Shown here piece by piece: positions 27,630 through 37,351 of a stretch of 64,000 nucleotides of DNA. Under the pieces are notes generated by a model. The model saw only the letters and a program-made list of their open reading frames with translations. It was not told the origin of the DNA and made no database searches. Positions within the stretch are counted from its first letter, which is position 1; each line of letters opens with the position of its first letter. The DNA lies in contig NZ_PYYB01000001.1 of the NCBI RefSeq assembly GCF_003044185.1, forward strand, positions 62,001 to 126,000, read 5' to 3'. Origin of the DNA: Paraconexibacter algicola (GTDB taxonomy: Bacteria > Actinomycetota > Thermoleophilia > Solirubrobacterales > Solirubrobacteraceae). A program made the position numbers and the translations under genes.

Positions 27630-29036
27630 TCAGGCGGCGGCGAACCGCACGACCCGCCGGGCCACGTCGGCCTCGACGAGCCGGACGTCGAGCTCGTCGC
27701 CAAGCTGCACGTCGCCCTCCAGCGGCGCGACGACCGCCGGGTCGTGCAGCTGCACCTGCGCGCCCCGGTCGTCCCGGCCGACGACGACCCCGCGGAACGT
27801 CTCCCCCGCGCGCGGCGCGAGCACCGCCGCCTCAACCGCGTCCAGGCACGCGCGCTCGACGCTGCTCGCGCGCCGGTCAGCGGCCCGCATGAGGTCGGGC
27901 AGCAGCGGCAGCGCGGCGCGCAGGTCCTCGGGGACCGGCTCGCCGGCGCAGAGCGCGGCGCAGACGAGCAGCCCGAAGCGGTCGACGAGCCGGCGCAGCG
28001 GCGCGGTGACGTGCGCGTACGGGGCGGCGACGCCCGCGTGCCGTGCGTCGTCCCCGGTCGGGGCCGTCCCGTCGAACGCGGTGTAGGCGGCCCCGCGGAA
28101 CAGGCGCCTGGCGGCGTGGACGATCGCGACGTGCTCGGGCCGTGCGAGGTCCAGGGACCGCAGGAACGCCCCGTGCGCGACGCCGTCCGGCCAGGCGACG
28201 CCGAGCGCGCGCGCCTGCCGTCGCAGCTGCCCGACCGCCTCCTCCGCGGGCGGTGGCATCGTGCGCAGGATGCCGATCCCGCCGTCGAGCATCAGCTGCG
28301 CGGCGGCCGAGCCGGTCATCAGCGAGATCTGCGCGTTGTGGTCCTCGACCGGCACCTGCGGGCGGTACACGAGCGCGTAGCGCCCGTCGTGCTCCTCGAT
28401 CTCCTGGGCGGGCATCGGCAGCTCCGCGCCGCCGCGCTCGCGCTCCAGGGCGATGCGCCGCTCCCCGATCTCGCGCAGGAGCACGAGCTCCTCGGGCGCC
28501 CCACCCGCATCGAGCGTCGCCTGGACGGACGCGTAGTCGTGGCGGGCGCGGCTGCGCACGCGCGCCCGGGCGACCGTCGCGCTCGTGACCACGCCGCGGC
28601 CGTCCAGGCGCAGGTCCCAGACGAACGCGGGACGCTCCCGGTCGGGCAGCAGCGAGGCGGCGTCCTCGCTGAGCACCGGCGGGTGCAGCGGCGTGCGCCC
28701 GTCGGGTGCGTAGATCGTCACGCCACGGCGGCGCGCCTCCGCGTCCAGCGGCGAGCCGAGCGCGACGAACGCGGGCACGTCCGCGATCGCGTACTGCACG
28801 CGGTGGCCGTCCCCGTCGCGCTCGAGCGCCATCGCCTGGTCGAGGTCCATCGAGCCGGGCGGGTCGATGGTGAAGAACGGGACGTCGGTGAGGTCGCGCG
28901 CGGGGAGCGGCGCCCGCACGGCCTCCTCCGCCGCCGCCAGGACCTCCGCGGGGAACGCCAGGGGCACGTCGAGCTCGGCGCGGATCGCGTCGAACGCGGC
29001 GCGCAGGTCGGTGGACGGGGCGGGGACGCGCAGCAC
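27630..29036 (-). CDS. RNB-domain ribonuclease (RNase II/R family)
   Basis: A 468-residue 3'-5' exoribonuclease-like protein. RNB catalytic aspartates D58, D64 and D66 lie in TIDPPGSMDLDQAM, and the RNA-channel motif HVTAPLRRLVDRF is near residue 340. A short OB/S1-like end (FRGVVVGRDDRGAQVQL) closes the chain. It lacks the N-terminal cold-shock domains of full RNase R (usually over 640 residues), as do many actinobacterial RNB proteins. GTG at 29036 has TAGGCT 7 nt upstream. It is divergent from the phytanoyl-CoA-dioxygenase-like gene across 57 bp. Confidence 0.9.
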   Translation of the reverse strand: MLRVPAPSTDLRAAFDAIRAELDVPLAFPAEVLAAAEEAVRAPLPARDLTDVPFFTIDPPGSMDLDQAMALERDGDGHRVQYAIADVPAFVALGSPLDAEARRRGVTIYAPDGRTPLHPPVLSEDAASLLPDRERPAFVWDLRLDGRGVVTSATVARARVRSRARHDYASVQATLDAGGAPEELVLLREIGERRIALERERGGAELPMPAQEIEEHDGRYALVYRPQVPVEDHNAQISLMTGSAAAQLMLDGGIGILRTMPPPAEEAVGQLRRQARALGVAWPDGVAHGAFLRSLDLARPEHVAIVHAARRLFRGAAYTAFDGTAPTGDDARHAGVAAPYAHVTAPLRRLVDRFGLLVCAALCAGEPVPEDLRAALPLLPDLMRAADRRASSVERACLDAVEAAVLAPRAGETFRGVVVGRDDRGAQVQLHDPAVVAPLEGDVQLGDELDVRLVEADVARRVVRFAAA

Positions 29037-29043
29037 GTGCGCA

Positions 29044-29086
29044 AGCCTACGAGGCGCGGGCGGACCGCGGACCGGCCGGGTAGCCT
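29044..29086. promoter_or_regulatory. compact divergent leaderless promoter pair
   Basis: The 57-bp gap holds TAGGCT on the minus strand (29044-29049), 7 nt before the ribonuclease GTG, and TAGCCT on the plus strand (29081-29086), 7 nt before the dioxygenase GTG. The two -10 hexamers are 31 bp apart, so the two -35 regions must overlap. Confidence 0.55.
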
Positions 29087-29093
29087 GCGCCGC

Positions 29094-29933
29094 GTGACCG
29101 ACGCCGCACCCCTGCCCGACGACCTCGTCCACGCGTTCCGCCGCGACGGCGTCGTCGTCCTGCGCGACCTCCTCACCCCCGAGGAGGTCGCGACGCTCGC
29201 GGCCGGCGTCGAGCGCAACCTCGCGTCGCTGTCGGAGCTGGGCATGAACGCGACCGGGCCCGACCGGCCCGGCGCGTTCGTCGAGGACTTCCGCAACTGG
29301 ACGCGCATCCCGGAGTACGAGCGGGTCGTGCGCGGCTCGGCGCTCGCGCGCGCCGGGGCGCAACTGATGGGCTCGCGCACCGCGCGGATCTTCCACGACC
29401 ACCTGCTCGTCAAGGAGCCGGGAACGCTGGACCCGAGCCCGTGGCACCAGGACCAGCCCTACTACTGCATCGACGGCACCCAGACCGTGTCGTTCTGGAT
29501 CCCGCTGGACCCGGTGACGCGCGAGAACACGCTGGAGTTCGTCGCCGGCTCGCACGCGGACGGGCGCTGGTTCATGCCGCGCTCGTTCGTCCGCAAGACC
29601 CCGATGGTCTTCGAGGAGGGCGCGCTCGACGAGGTCCCCGACGTGGAGGCCGACCGCGACGCGCACCCGATCGTCGGCTGGGCGATGGAGCCCGGGGACG
29701 CGGTGGCGTTCAACATGCTGACGCTGCACGCCGCGGGCGGCTCCCCCACCCGGCGCCGCGCGTTCAGCCTGCGGCTGACCGGGGACGACGTCACCTACGC
29801 GCCGCGCCCGCACCGCACGAGCCCGCCGTTCCCGGAGCTCGCCGCCACCGACGGCAGCGGCCTGGCCGCGGGCGCGCCGCTCGCACACCCGCTGTTCCCG
29901 GTCCTGTGGCCCACCGGTCACGTGGACGCCTGA
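29094..29933 (+). CDS. phytanoyl-CoA dioxygenase (PhyH) family protein
   Basis: A 279-residue Fe(II)/2-oxoglutarate dioxygenase-like protein. The iron ligands are H118 and D120 (PWHQDQPYY) and a distal H212 (FNMLTLHAAGGS), with a following arginine (RRRAFSLRL) to hold 2-oxoglutarate. Such enzymes hydroxylate acyl-CoAs or varied small molecules; the substrate cannot be predicted. GTG at 29094 follows TAGCCT by 7 nt. It converges on a RidA gene. Confidence 0.9.
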   Translation: MTDAAPLPDDLVHAFRRDGVVVLRDLLTPEEVATLAAGVERNLASLSELGMNATGPDRPGAFVEDFRNWTRIPEYERVVRGSALARAGAQLMGSRTARIFHDHLLVKEPGTLDPSPWHQDQPYYCIDGTQTVSFWIPLDPVTRENTLEFVAGSHADGRWFMPRSFVRKTPMVFEEGALDEVPDVEADRDAHPIVGWAMEPGDAVAFNMLTLHAAGGSPTRRRAFSLRLTGDDVTYAPRPHRTSPPFPELAATDGSGLAAGAPLAHPLFPVLWPTGHVDA

Positions 29934-29950
29934 TCCTTCCCGGAAGGATC
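29932..29950. terminator. 19-bp palindrome at the stop of the PhyH gene
   Basis: GATCCTTCC and its complement GGAAGGATC are separated by one C. The left arm includes two bases of the TGA stop. As a hairpin it gives an 8-bp stem with a 3-nt loop, between convergent genes, so a terminator is likeliest; a protein-binding site is possible. Confidence 0.5.
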
Positions 29951-29980
29951 TGCGGTCCACGCATGACCTGAGGCGACCGG

Positions 29981-30460
29981 TCAGTCGGCGAGGCGGACGA
30001 TCGCCTCGACCTCGACCGGGATCCCGAACGGCAGCTCGGCGACGCCGATCGCCGAGCGCGCGTGGCGGCCGCGCTCGGGCCCCCAGAGCTCCAGCACGAG
30101 GTCGGTGAAGCCGTCCATCACCCCGGGGAGCGCCGTGAACCCGGGCGCCGCGCGGACGAGTCCGAGCGCCTTCACCCACGAGCCGACCCGCTCCAGCGAG
30201 CCGAGCTCGTCGCGCAGCGAGGCGAGGATCGACAGCCCGGTCGCGCGGGCCGCCGCGTAGCCGTCCTCGGGCGTGAGGTCGCCCCCGACCCGGCCCTGCG
30301 ACAGGACCGTCGCGCCGTCGACCGGACCGTGCCCGGAGACGTACGCGAGACCGCCGTCGACGTGGACCCGGTCGAAGCGCCGCTCGAAGCCCGGCGGTCC
30401 CCCGAACAGCGCCGGCAGCGCGATCCCGAGCTCGGTGAGGCGGTCGTCGACGGTGCGCAT
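29981..30460 (-). CDS. RidA (YjgF/YER057c) family protein
   Basis: A 159-residue Rid-family protein, probably a trimer in the cytosol. Seen: VDGGLAYVSGHGPVDGATVL (residues about 33-52), then ARATGLSILASLRDELGSLE, and a C-terminal SAIGVAELPFGIPVEVEAIV with the family's G-x-x-x-L-P-x-G/D-x-P-V-E ending. Archetypal RidA hydrolyses reactive enamines/imines, but this is a longer Rid subgroup whose activity is uncertain. ATG at 30460 lies 7 nt after TAGCGT; a GTG 3 nt earlier is also in frame. Confidence 0.88.
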   Translation of the reverse strand: MRTVDDRLTELGIALPALFGGPPGFERRFDRVHVDGGLAYVSGHGPVDGATVLSQGRVGGDLTPEDGYAAARATGLSILASLRDELGSLERVGSWVKALGLVRAAPGFTALPGVMDGFTDLVLELWGPERGRHARSAIGVAELPFGIPVEVEAIVRLAD

Positions 30461-30467
30461 CACCGCG

Positions 30468-30473
30468 ACGCTA
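30468..30473 (-). promoter_or_regulatory. -10 hexamer TAGCGT, leaderless start
   Basis: Minus-strand TAGCGT ends 7 nt before the RidA ATG at 30460, in the 30-bp gap after the secreted propeller-like gene. Confidence 0.5.
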
Positions 30474-30490
30474 CCGGCCGCGAGGACCCG

Positions 30491-32164
30491 CTACCGGAAC
30501 GTCTGGAACGCCTGCAGCCGCCGCGCGGTCGTGGCAGTGGTGGTGACCGCCCCGGTGTCGAGATCGATCTGCCCGAGGACGTAGGTGTTGTCCGCGAACC
30601 GCAGGCCGTCGAACAGGATGCGGTTGTCGTCGGCGCGGTAGTTGAGGTGGTAGACCTCGACCTCGGCGTCCGGACCGATGAGCACGCGCTCGGACCCGTC
30701 GGTGGTGTCGTAGAGCGTCGTGACGTTGCGCTCGTGCGCCCCGACCCCGCTGAGCACGACGTGGTTCAGCACGCCCTGGGCGACCGCGACCTTCGTGACG
30801 GCCGTGGTCGGGCGCGCGAGCGTCGGGAAGTACTGCACGAGCTGGCCCGTGGAGCCTCCGCCCGCGATGACGAACACCTTGCCCTGCAGGGTCGTGAACG
30901 CCTTGCTGATCCAGGTGCCCGTGCTGGAGCAGAAGCCCTGGTTGCTGACCCAGTCGTAGCAGAGCGACGTGCTGTCGTTGCGCGGGGGCAGCCCGTCCTC
31001 CCGCCCGGGCCCGATCCACAGCGGCGGATCGACCTCGTCGCTGGAGGCGAGGTAGCGGCGCACCCCGTAGTCCCCGGTGACGCTGACCCCGAAGTACACG
31101 TTGCCGTCCGGGAAGCGGCGCAGGAAGCTCGCGGCGGATGCCCGCAGGGTGCGCAGCGCCCCGCCCGGCGCGATGCGCCGCAGCCACGGAGCCTGGGTGT
31201 TCGACGTCGACCCGGTCAGCAGCACGGTGCCGTCACCGAGCACGAGGAAGTCGCTGACCGAGGCGTTGTCGGTGATGAGGTCGGTACGCACCCCACCCGA
31301 GAAGCGGCGCAGGACGGTGCGGCCGTCGACGGTGCCGCCGAGGTAGTAGACGCCGCCACGGTCGTCGAACTGCACCGCCGGGTTGGGCGCCCCGCCGCCG
31401 CCGTAGCCGTCCCACCAGACCGAGGCCAGCGTGCTGTCGACGCAGGTCGGGACGCCGTCCTGACGCCCGACCTCGGCGAGCAGGCACGACGGGCCGTCGG
31501 GCGCGAGCGGCGTGGGGCTGACGAACAGGACGAACAGCCGGTCGTTCGGCGCGATGAGGAAGCGGCTGGCCTGGACGGTGCCGGACACGAGCGCCTCGCG
31601 CAGGCGGCCGGCGCCGTCGACGACCGCGAGGTTGGAGACGCCGGTGTTGGTCGCGCGCGTCGCCGGGAGCGGCATCGACGGGTCGCGCAGGGCGATGCCC
31701 GCCGCGCCCGTGAGGTCGAACCGCACCGGCGCGGTGGGCGGGGCGACGTAGCCGGGACCCCACGGCACGCTCGAGGGGAGCGGCTGCCCGACGACCGCCG
31801 GGCGCAGCTTGCAGTACGGGACGAGGCTCCCGGCCTTGCGGTCGTAGCGCCGGGCGGCGGCGAGCTTCTTCGTGCGGGCCGCGCCCTTCAGCGTCCTCGC
31901 GGCGGAGCGGGCGTTGGCCGCCTGGCGCTTGAAGGTGAGGAAGCGGCCGGCCTTCGTGCGCGTGCCGGCGTACCAGGTGCCACCGATGCGGGCGCAGCTG
32001 ACGGTGCCGACCGTCTTGAGATCCTTGGCGGCGACGACGACGCCGAGGGGCGCCTTGGGCTTGGCCGGCGCCTTCTTCGCCGTCGCGGCGTGGGCGGCCG
32101 GTGCCGGGAGCGTGGCTCCCAGGGCGAGGACGGCGAGGACCGGGATCTTCCGCAGGTGCGTCAC
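30491..32164 (-). CDS. secreted beta-propeller-like protein
   Basis: A 557-residue exported protein. Signal peptide residues 1-27 (IPVLAVLALGATLPAPAAHA), then a basic Lys/Ala-rich region (28-115) and a long beta-rich region (about 150-555) with repeated short units such as NDRLFVLFVS, GGVYYLGGTVDGRTVLRRFS and GDGTVLLTGSTSNTQAPWLR, which look like propeller blades. No catalytic motif is seen. Two cysteines in SLCYDWVSNQGFC may form a disulfide. GTG at 32164 is preferred. An unusual palindrome-rich gap lies upstream. The function is unknown. Confidence 0.78.
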   Translation of the reverse strand: MTHLRKIPVLAVLALGATLPAPAAHAATAKKAPAKPKAPLGVVVAAKDLKTVGTVSCARIGGTWYAGTRTKAGRFLTFKRQAANARSAARTLKGAARTKKLAAARRYDRKAGSLVPYCKLRPAVVGQPLPSSVPWGPGYVAPPTAPVRFDLTGAAGIALRDPSMPLPATRATNTGVSNLAVVDGAGRLREALVSGTVQASRFLIAPNDRLFVLFVSPTPLAPDGPSCLLAEVGRQDGVPTCVDSTLASVWWDGYGGGGAPNPAVQFDDRGGVYYLGGTVDGRTVLRRFSGGVRTDLITDNASVSDFLVLGDGTVLLTGSTSNTQAPWLRRIAPGGALRTLRASAASFLRRFPDGNVYFGVSVTGDYGVRRYLASSDEVDPPLWIGPGREDGLPPRNDSTSLCYDWVSNQGFCSSTGTWISKAFTTLQGKVFVIAGGGSTGQLVQYFPTLARPTTAVTKVAVAQGVLNHVVLSGVGAHERNVTTLYDTTDGSERVLIGPDAEVEVYHLNYRADDNRILFDGLRFADNTYVLGQIDLDTGAVTTTATTARRLQAFQTFR

Positions 32165-32251
32165 CCGGCGCGTATCGGCTCGCGCGGGCCGGGACTTGAG
32201 CGCGGGCGCGCCCGGCGACGGTGCGGGTACCCGACGGCCGCCCGACCGGCT

Positions 32252-32299
32252 GAACTGGGTGGGCTGGTGCCCAGATATGGGCGTCGGATCACCCAGTTC
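32252..32299. other. long inverted repeat with inner hairpin
   Basis: Perfect 10-bp arms GAACTGGGTG (32252-32261) and CACCCAGTTC (32290-32299) enclose 28 nt that contain a second hairpin, GCCCA-GATA-TGGGC (32269-32282). It lies about 90 bp upstream of the secreted propeller gene. It could be a structured leader on the minus strand, an operator or a terminator. It matches no riboswitch class I can recognise. Confidence 0.5.
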
Positions 32300-32325
32300 G
32301 CGCCTGAGACCCGGGCACCCGGGGG

Positions 32326-32347
32326 CCCGGGGGCCCGGGCCCCCGGG
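32326..32347. repeat. 22-bp perfect palindrome in a 34-nt G/C-only tract
   Basis: Positions 32318-32351 contain only G and C in blocks (C3 G5 C3 G5 C3 G3 C5 G4 C G2). Positions 32326-32347 form an exact 22-bp palindrome. It lies between the fad operon terminator and the 32252-32299 inverted repeat. Confidence 0.7.
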
Positions 32348-32357
32348 GCGGAACGGG

Positions 32358-32386
32358 CGAGGGCCCCGCACGCGGCGGGGCCCTCG
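32358..32386. terminator. terminator of the fatty-acid oxidation operon
   Basis: Perfect 12-bp stem CGAGGGCCCCGC / GCGGGGCCCTCG with a 5-nt loop, 28 nt beyond the stop of the minus-strand hydratase/dehydrogenase gene. No T-tract. Confidence 0.75.
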
Positions 32387-32414
32387 GGCACGACGGTCCG
32401 GCGTGGGGCGACCG

Positions 32415-34604
<2,190 letters not shown>

Positions 34605-34606
34605 GG

Positions 34607-35821
34607 CTAGAGGGCCTCCACGACGGTCGCGATGCCCATGCCGCCGCCGACGCACAGGGTGCAGAGGCCGTAGCGGCCACCGGTGCGGTGGAGCTCGTCG
34701 ATGATGGTGCCGAGGATCATCGCGCCGGTCGCGCCGAGCGGGTGACCCATGGCGATCGAGCCGCCGTTGACGTTGACCTTGTCCATGTCGGCGTCGAGGT
34801 CCTTGACCAGACGCAGGGCGACGGACGCGAACGCCTCGTTGATCTCGATCAGGTCGAGGTCGTCGACGGTCAGGCCGGCCTTGGCGAGCGCCTTCTTGGA
34901 CGCCGGGCCGGGGCCCGTCAGCATGATCGTCGGGTCGGCGCCGGAGAGGGCGGTCGACACGATCCGCGCCTTCGGCGTGAGGCCGTTGCGCTTGCCGGCC
35001 TCCTCGTTGCCGATCATGACGAGGGCGGCGCCGTCGACGATGCCCGAGGAGTTGCCCGCGTGGTGGACGTGGTTGATCTTCTCGATCCAGTGGTACTTCT
35101 GGAGCGCGACGGCGTCGAAGCCGCCCATCTCGCCCATGACCGCGAACGACGGCTTGAGGCCGGAGAGCGACTCGACGGTCGTGCCGGGACGGATGAACTC
35201 GTCCTTCTCGAGGATGATCTGGTCGTTGAGGTCGCGGACCGGGATGACCGAGTTGTCGAAGTAGCCGTTGGCCTGGGCGGCCGCGGCGCGCTCCTGCGAG
35301 CGGGCGGCGAACGCGTCGACGTCCTCGCGGGTCCAGCCCTCGACCGTGGCGATGAGGTCGGCGCCGATGCCCTGGGGCACGAAGCCGGTGTCGAAGTTCG
35401 TCTCCGGGTCCATCGCCCAGGCGCCGCCGTCGGAGCCCATCGGGACGCGGGACATCGACTCGACGCCACCGGCCCAGACGAGGTCCTCCCAGCCGGAGGC
35501 GACCTTCTGCGCCGCCGCGTTGACGGCCTCGAGGCCGGACGCGCAGAAGCGGTTGAGCTGGACGCCGGCGGTGGTGTCCGGCAGGCCGGCCTTGATGGCG
35601 GCGGTCTTGGCGATGTCGCCACCCTGGTCGCCGATCGGCGACACGCAGCCGAGGACGACGTCCTCGACCTGGTTGGGATCAAGGGACTCGTTGCGGGCCA
35701 GGGTCTCGTGCATGAGGCCGACGACCAGGTCGACCGGCTTCACGTTGTGCAGCGAGCCGTTGAACTTGCCCTTCCCGCGCGGGGTGCGGATCGCGTCGTA
35801 GACGAACGCTTCTGTGCTCAT
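34607..35821 (-). CDS. fadA: acetyl-CoA C-acyltransferase (beta-oxidation thiolase)
   Basis: A 404-residue thiolase. The nucleophile is C93 ([13 protein letters not shown]), with C-terminal catalytic motifs [20 protein letters not shown] and CVGGGMG. It cleaves 3-ketoacyl-CoA with CoA to give acetyl-CoA and a shortened acyl-CoA. ATG at 35821 has GAGGAG 10 nt upstream. It is the promoter-proximal gene of the two-gene operon with the hydratase/dehydrogenase. A consensus-like promoter lies about 100 bp upstream (35916-35944). Confidence 0.94.
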   Translation of the reverse strand: MSTEAFVYDAIRTPRGKGKFNGSLHNVKPVDLVVGLMHETLARNESLDPNQVEDVVLGCVSPIGDQGGDIAKTAAIKAGLPDTTAGVQLNRFCASGLEAVNAAAQKVASGWEDLVWAGGVESMSRVPMGSDGGAWAMDPETNFDTGFVPQGIGADLIATVEGWTREDVDAFAARSQERAAAAQANGYFDNSVIPVRDLNDQIILEKDEFIRPGTTVESLSGLKPSFAVMGEMGGFDAVALQKYHWIEKINHVHHAGNSSGIVDGAALVMIGNEEAGKRNGLTPKARIVSTALSGADPTIMLTGPGPASKKALAKAGLTVDDLDLIEINEAFASVALRLVKDLDADMDKVNVNGGSIAMGHPLGATGAMILGTIIDELHRTGGRYGLCTLCVGGGMGIATVVEAL

Positions 35822-35915
35822 GGGGGATGAACTCCTCGAGGTAGCTCTCTCAGGCGCGGGGCGTGATGGGACCGGGCCCGCGGACCGCCGACGACATCGA
35901 ATCGGCGGCCGCGGA

Positions 35916-35944
35916 ATCGTAGCGCGTTGTTGGCAGAGTGCCAG
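35916..35944 (-). promoter_or_regulatory. fad operon promoter with embedded inverted repeat
   Basis: On the minus strand CTGGCA (-35, 35939-35944) and TACGAT (-10, 35916-35921) are exactly 17 bp apart. The -35 overlaps a perfect inverted repeat TGGCA-GAG-TGCCA (35931-35943), a likely repressor or activator site. The leader would be about 85-90 nt. Confidence 0.6.
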
Positions 35945-35980
35945 TACGTCGCGCGCCGGTCCCCCTCGAGGGGGCCGCGG

Positions 35981-36406
35981 TCAGCCCGCGAGCGAGGCGT
36001 CCAGCGTGATCTCCTCGACGCCGGCGAGCGCCTTGGAGACCGGGCAGCCGGCCTTCGCGGCCTCGGCGTGCTCGAGGAAGGCGGCCTCGTCGAGGCCGGG
36101 GACCGTGCCGACCGTCGTGAGCTCGATCTTCGTGATCGTCGGGCCGGAGTCGAGCAGCTTCAGGGTGACCTTCGCGGTCGTCTCGACCGACTGCGGCGTG
36201 TGGCCGGCCTCGGCGAGCATGTTCGACAGGGCCATCGAGAAGCACGCGGCGTGCGCGGCGCCGATCAGCTGCTCGGGGTTGGCGCCGTCACCGTCCTCGA
36301 AGCGGCTCTTGAACGAGTAGTTGCCGCCGATGCTCTCGCCGGCGACGAACTCGCCGCGGCCGGACTTCAGGTCGCCTTCCCACTTCGCGGTGCCGATGGA
36401 CGGCAT
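35981..36406 (-). CDS. OsmC family peroxiredoxin
   Basis: A 141-residue OsmC-type peroxide reductase. The two redox cysteines are in AAHAACFSMAL (about residue 55) and KAGCPVSKAL (about residue 120), at the usual spacing. OsmC proteins reduce organic hydroperoxides as cytosolic homodimers. ATG at 36406 has AGGAGG upstream. It lies 37 nt downstream of the SDR gene in the same direction and is probably cotranscribed with it. Confidence 0.92.
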   Translation of the reverse strand: MPSIGTAKWEGDLKSGRGEFVAGESIGGNYSFKSRFEDGDGANPEQLIGAAHAACFSMALSNMLAEAGHTPQSVETTAKVTLKLLDSGPTITKIELTTVGTVPGLDEAAFLEHAEAAKAGCPVSKALAGVEEITLDASLAG

Positions 36407-36443
36407 GTCGGGTCCTCCTGGATTCGGGTTCGGGGTACGACGC

Positions 36444-37307
36444 TCATCCTGCCCGAGGCGGAACCTCGTCAGTCCGAAGATGGCGCCGAGCCTCGGCCAG
36501 CGGGTTGCCCGCGTCGTCGGACTCGTGGCCGGGCGGCCAGGTGCCGAGGTAGTTGTTGCGTCCGCCGTCGACGTCGATGACCGACCCGGTCGTGTAGTCG
36601 CCCGCCGGGGAGGCGAGGTGCGCGACGAGCCAGGCGATCTCCTCCGGGCGTCCGAGCCGCTGCAGCGGGACGGTCGCGGCCGCGCCATCGACGATCGGCT
36701 TCGGGTACTTCGTCAGGAAGGTGTCGGTGCCGAACATGCCGGCGGCGATGGCGTTGAGCTTGATGTCGAAGCGCGCCCACTCCACGGCGAGCACCTTCAT
36801 CATGTTGTCGACCGCCGCGCGGGCCGCGCAGGAGTGCACCATGCCCGGCAGCCCGTTGTGCGGGGTGAGCGTGACGCTGAGGATCTTGCCGCCGCGCTGG
36901 GGGATCATCGCCTTCGTCGCGACCGCGTGGGTCATCAGCCAGGTGCCCTCGACGTTGAGCCGGATGACCGTGCGGAAGCCCTTCGGGGTGATCGACTCGG
37001 CCGGGACCATGAACTGGCCGCCGGCGTTGTTGACGAGCAGGTCGATGCGGCCGTGCTCGGCGACGACGCCGTCGACGAACGCGTCGACCTGGTCCTCCTC
37101 GCGGATGTCGCACGTCGCGGCGCGCACGTTGCCCGCGGGCGCGAGCGCGGCGGTCTCCTGCAGCGGCTCCTCGCGCCGCCCGCAGACGATCACCTGCGCG
37201 CCGAGCGACGCGAGCTCCAGCGCCGTGACCCGGCCGAGACCGGAGCCGCCGCCGGTGACGATGCAGACCTGGCCGTCGAGCAGCCCCTCCCGGAACACCT
37301 GGCTCAT
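36444..37307 (-). CDS. SDR family oxidoreductase (2,4-dienoyl-CoA reductase-like)
   Basis: A 287-residue short-chain dehydrogenase/reductase. The cofactor motif TGGGSGLG (residues about 18-25) and NNAG (about 92-95) are present. At the active site the usual Y-x3-K is replaced by S-x3-R (HSCAARAAVDNMMK), as in a peroxisomal-2,4-dienoyl-CoA-reductase-like subgroup. The residues after the fold carry the family's G-R-P-E-E-I-A and the cofactor-proximal VIDVDGG. It probably reduces an unsaturated acyl-CoA with NADPH, fitting the nearby beta-oxidation genes. A GAGGAT hexamer 7 nt before the ATG suggests a leaderless start. Confidence 0.88.
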   Translation of the reverse strand: MSQVFREGLLDGQVCIVTGGGSGLGRVTALELASLGAQVIVCGRREEPLQETAALAPAGNVRAATCDIREEDQVDAFVDGVVAEHGRIDLLVNNAGGQFMVPAESITPKGFRTVIRLNVEGTWLMTHAVATKAMIPQRGGKILSVTLTPHNGLPGMVHSCAARAAVDNMMKVLAVEWARFDIKLNAIAAGMFGTDTFLTKYPKPIVDGAAATVPLQRLGRPEEIAWLVAHLASPAGDYTTGSVIDVDGGRNNYLGTWPPGHESDDAGNPLAEARRHLRTDEVPPRAG

Positions 37308-37335
37308 GGGCGCGATCCTCGCACGCCCGCGGGGC

Positions 37336-37341
37336 TAGGGT
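37336..37341 (+). promoter_or_regulatory. -10 hexamer TAGGGT
   Basis: TAGGGT ends 10 nt before the ATG at 37352, allowing a leader of only about 3-4 nt. No ribosome-binding site is seen. Confidence 0.4.
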
Positions 37342-37351
37342 GGCGGCTGCG

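Noticed and set aside
32252-32299. Naming the inverted repeat as a cyclic-di-GMP or other known riboswitch
   Set aside because: The conserved core sequences of the classes I can recall are not present; only its secondary structure is supported.
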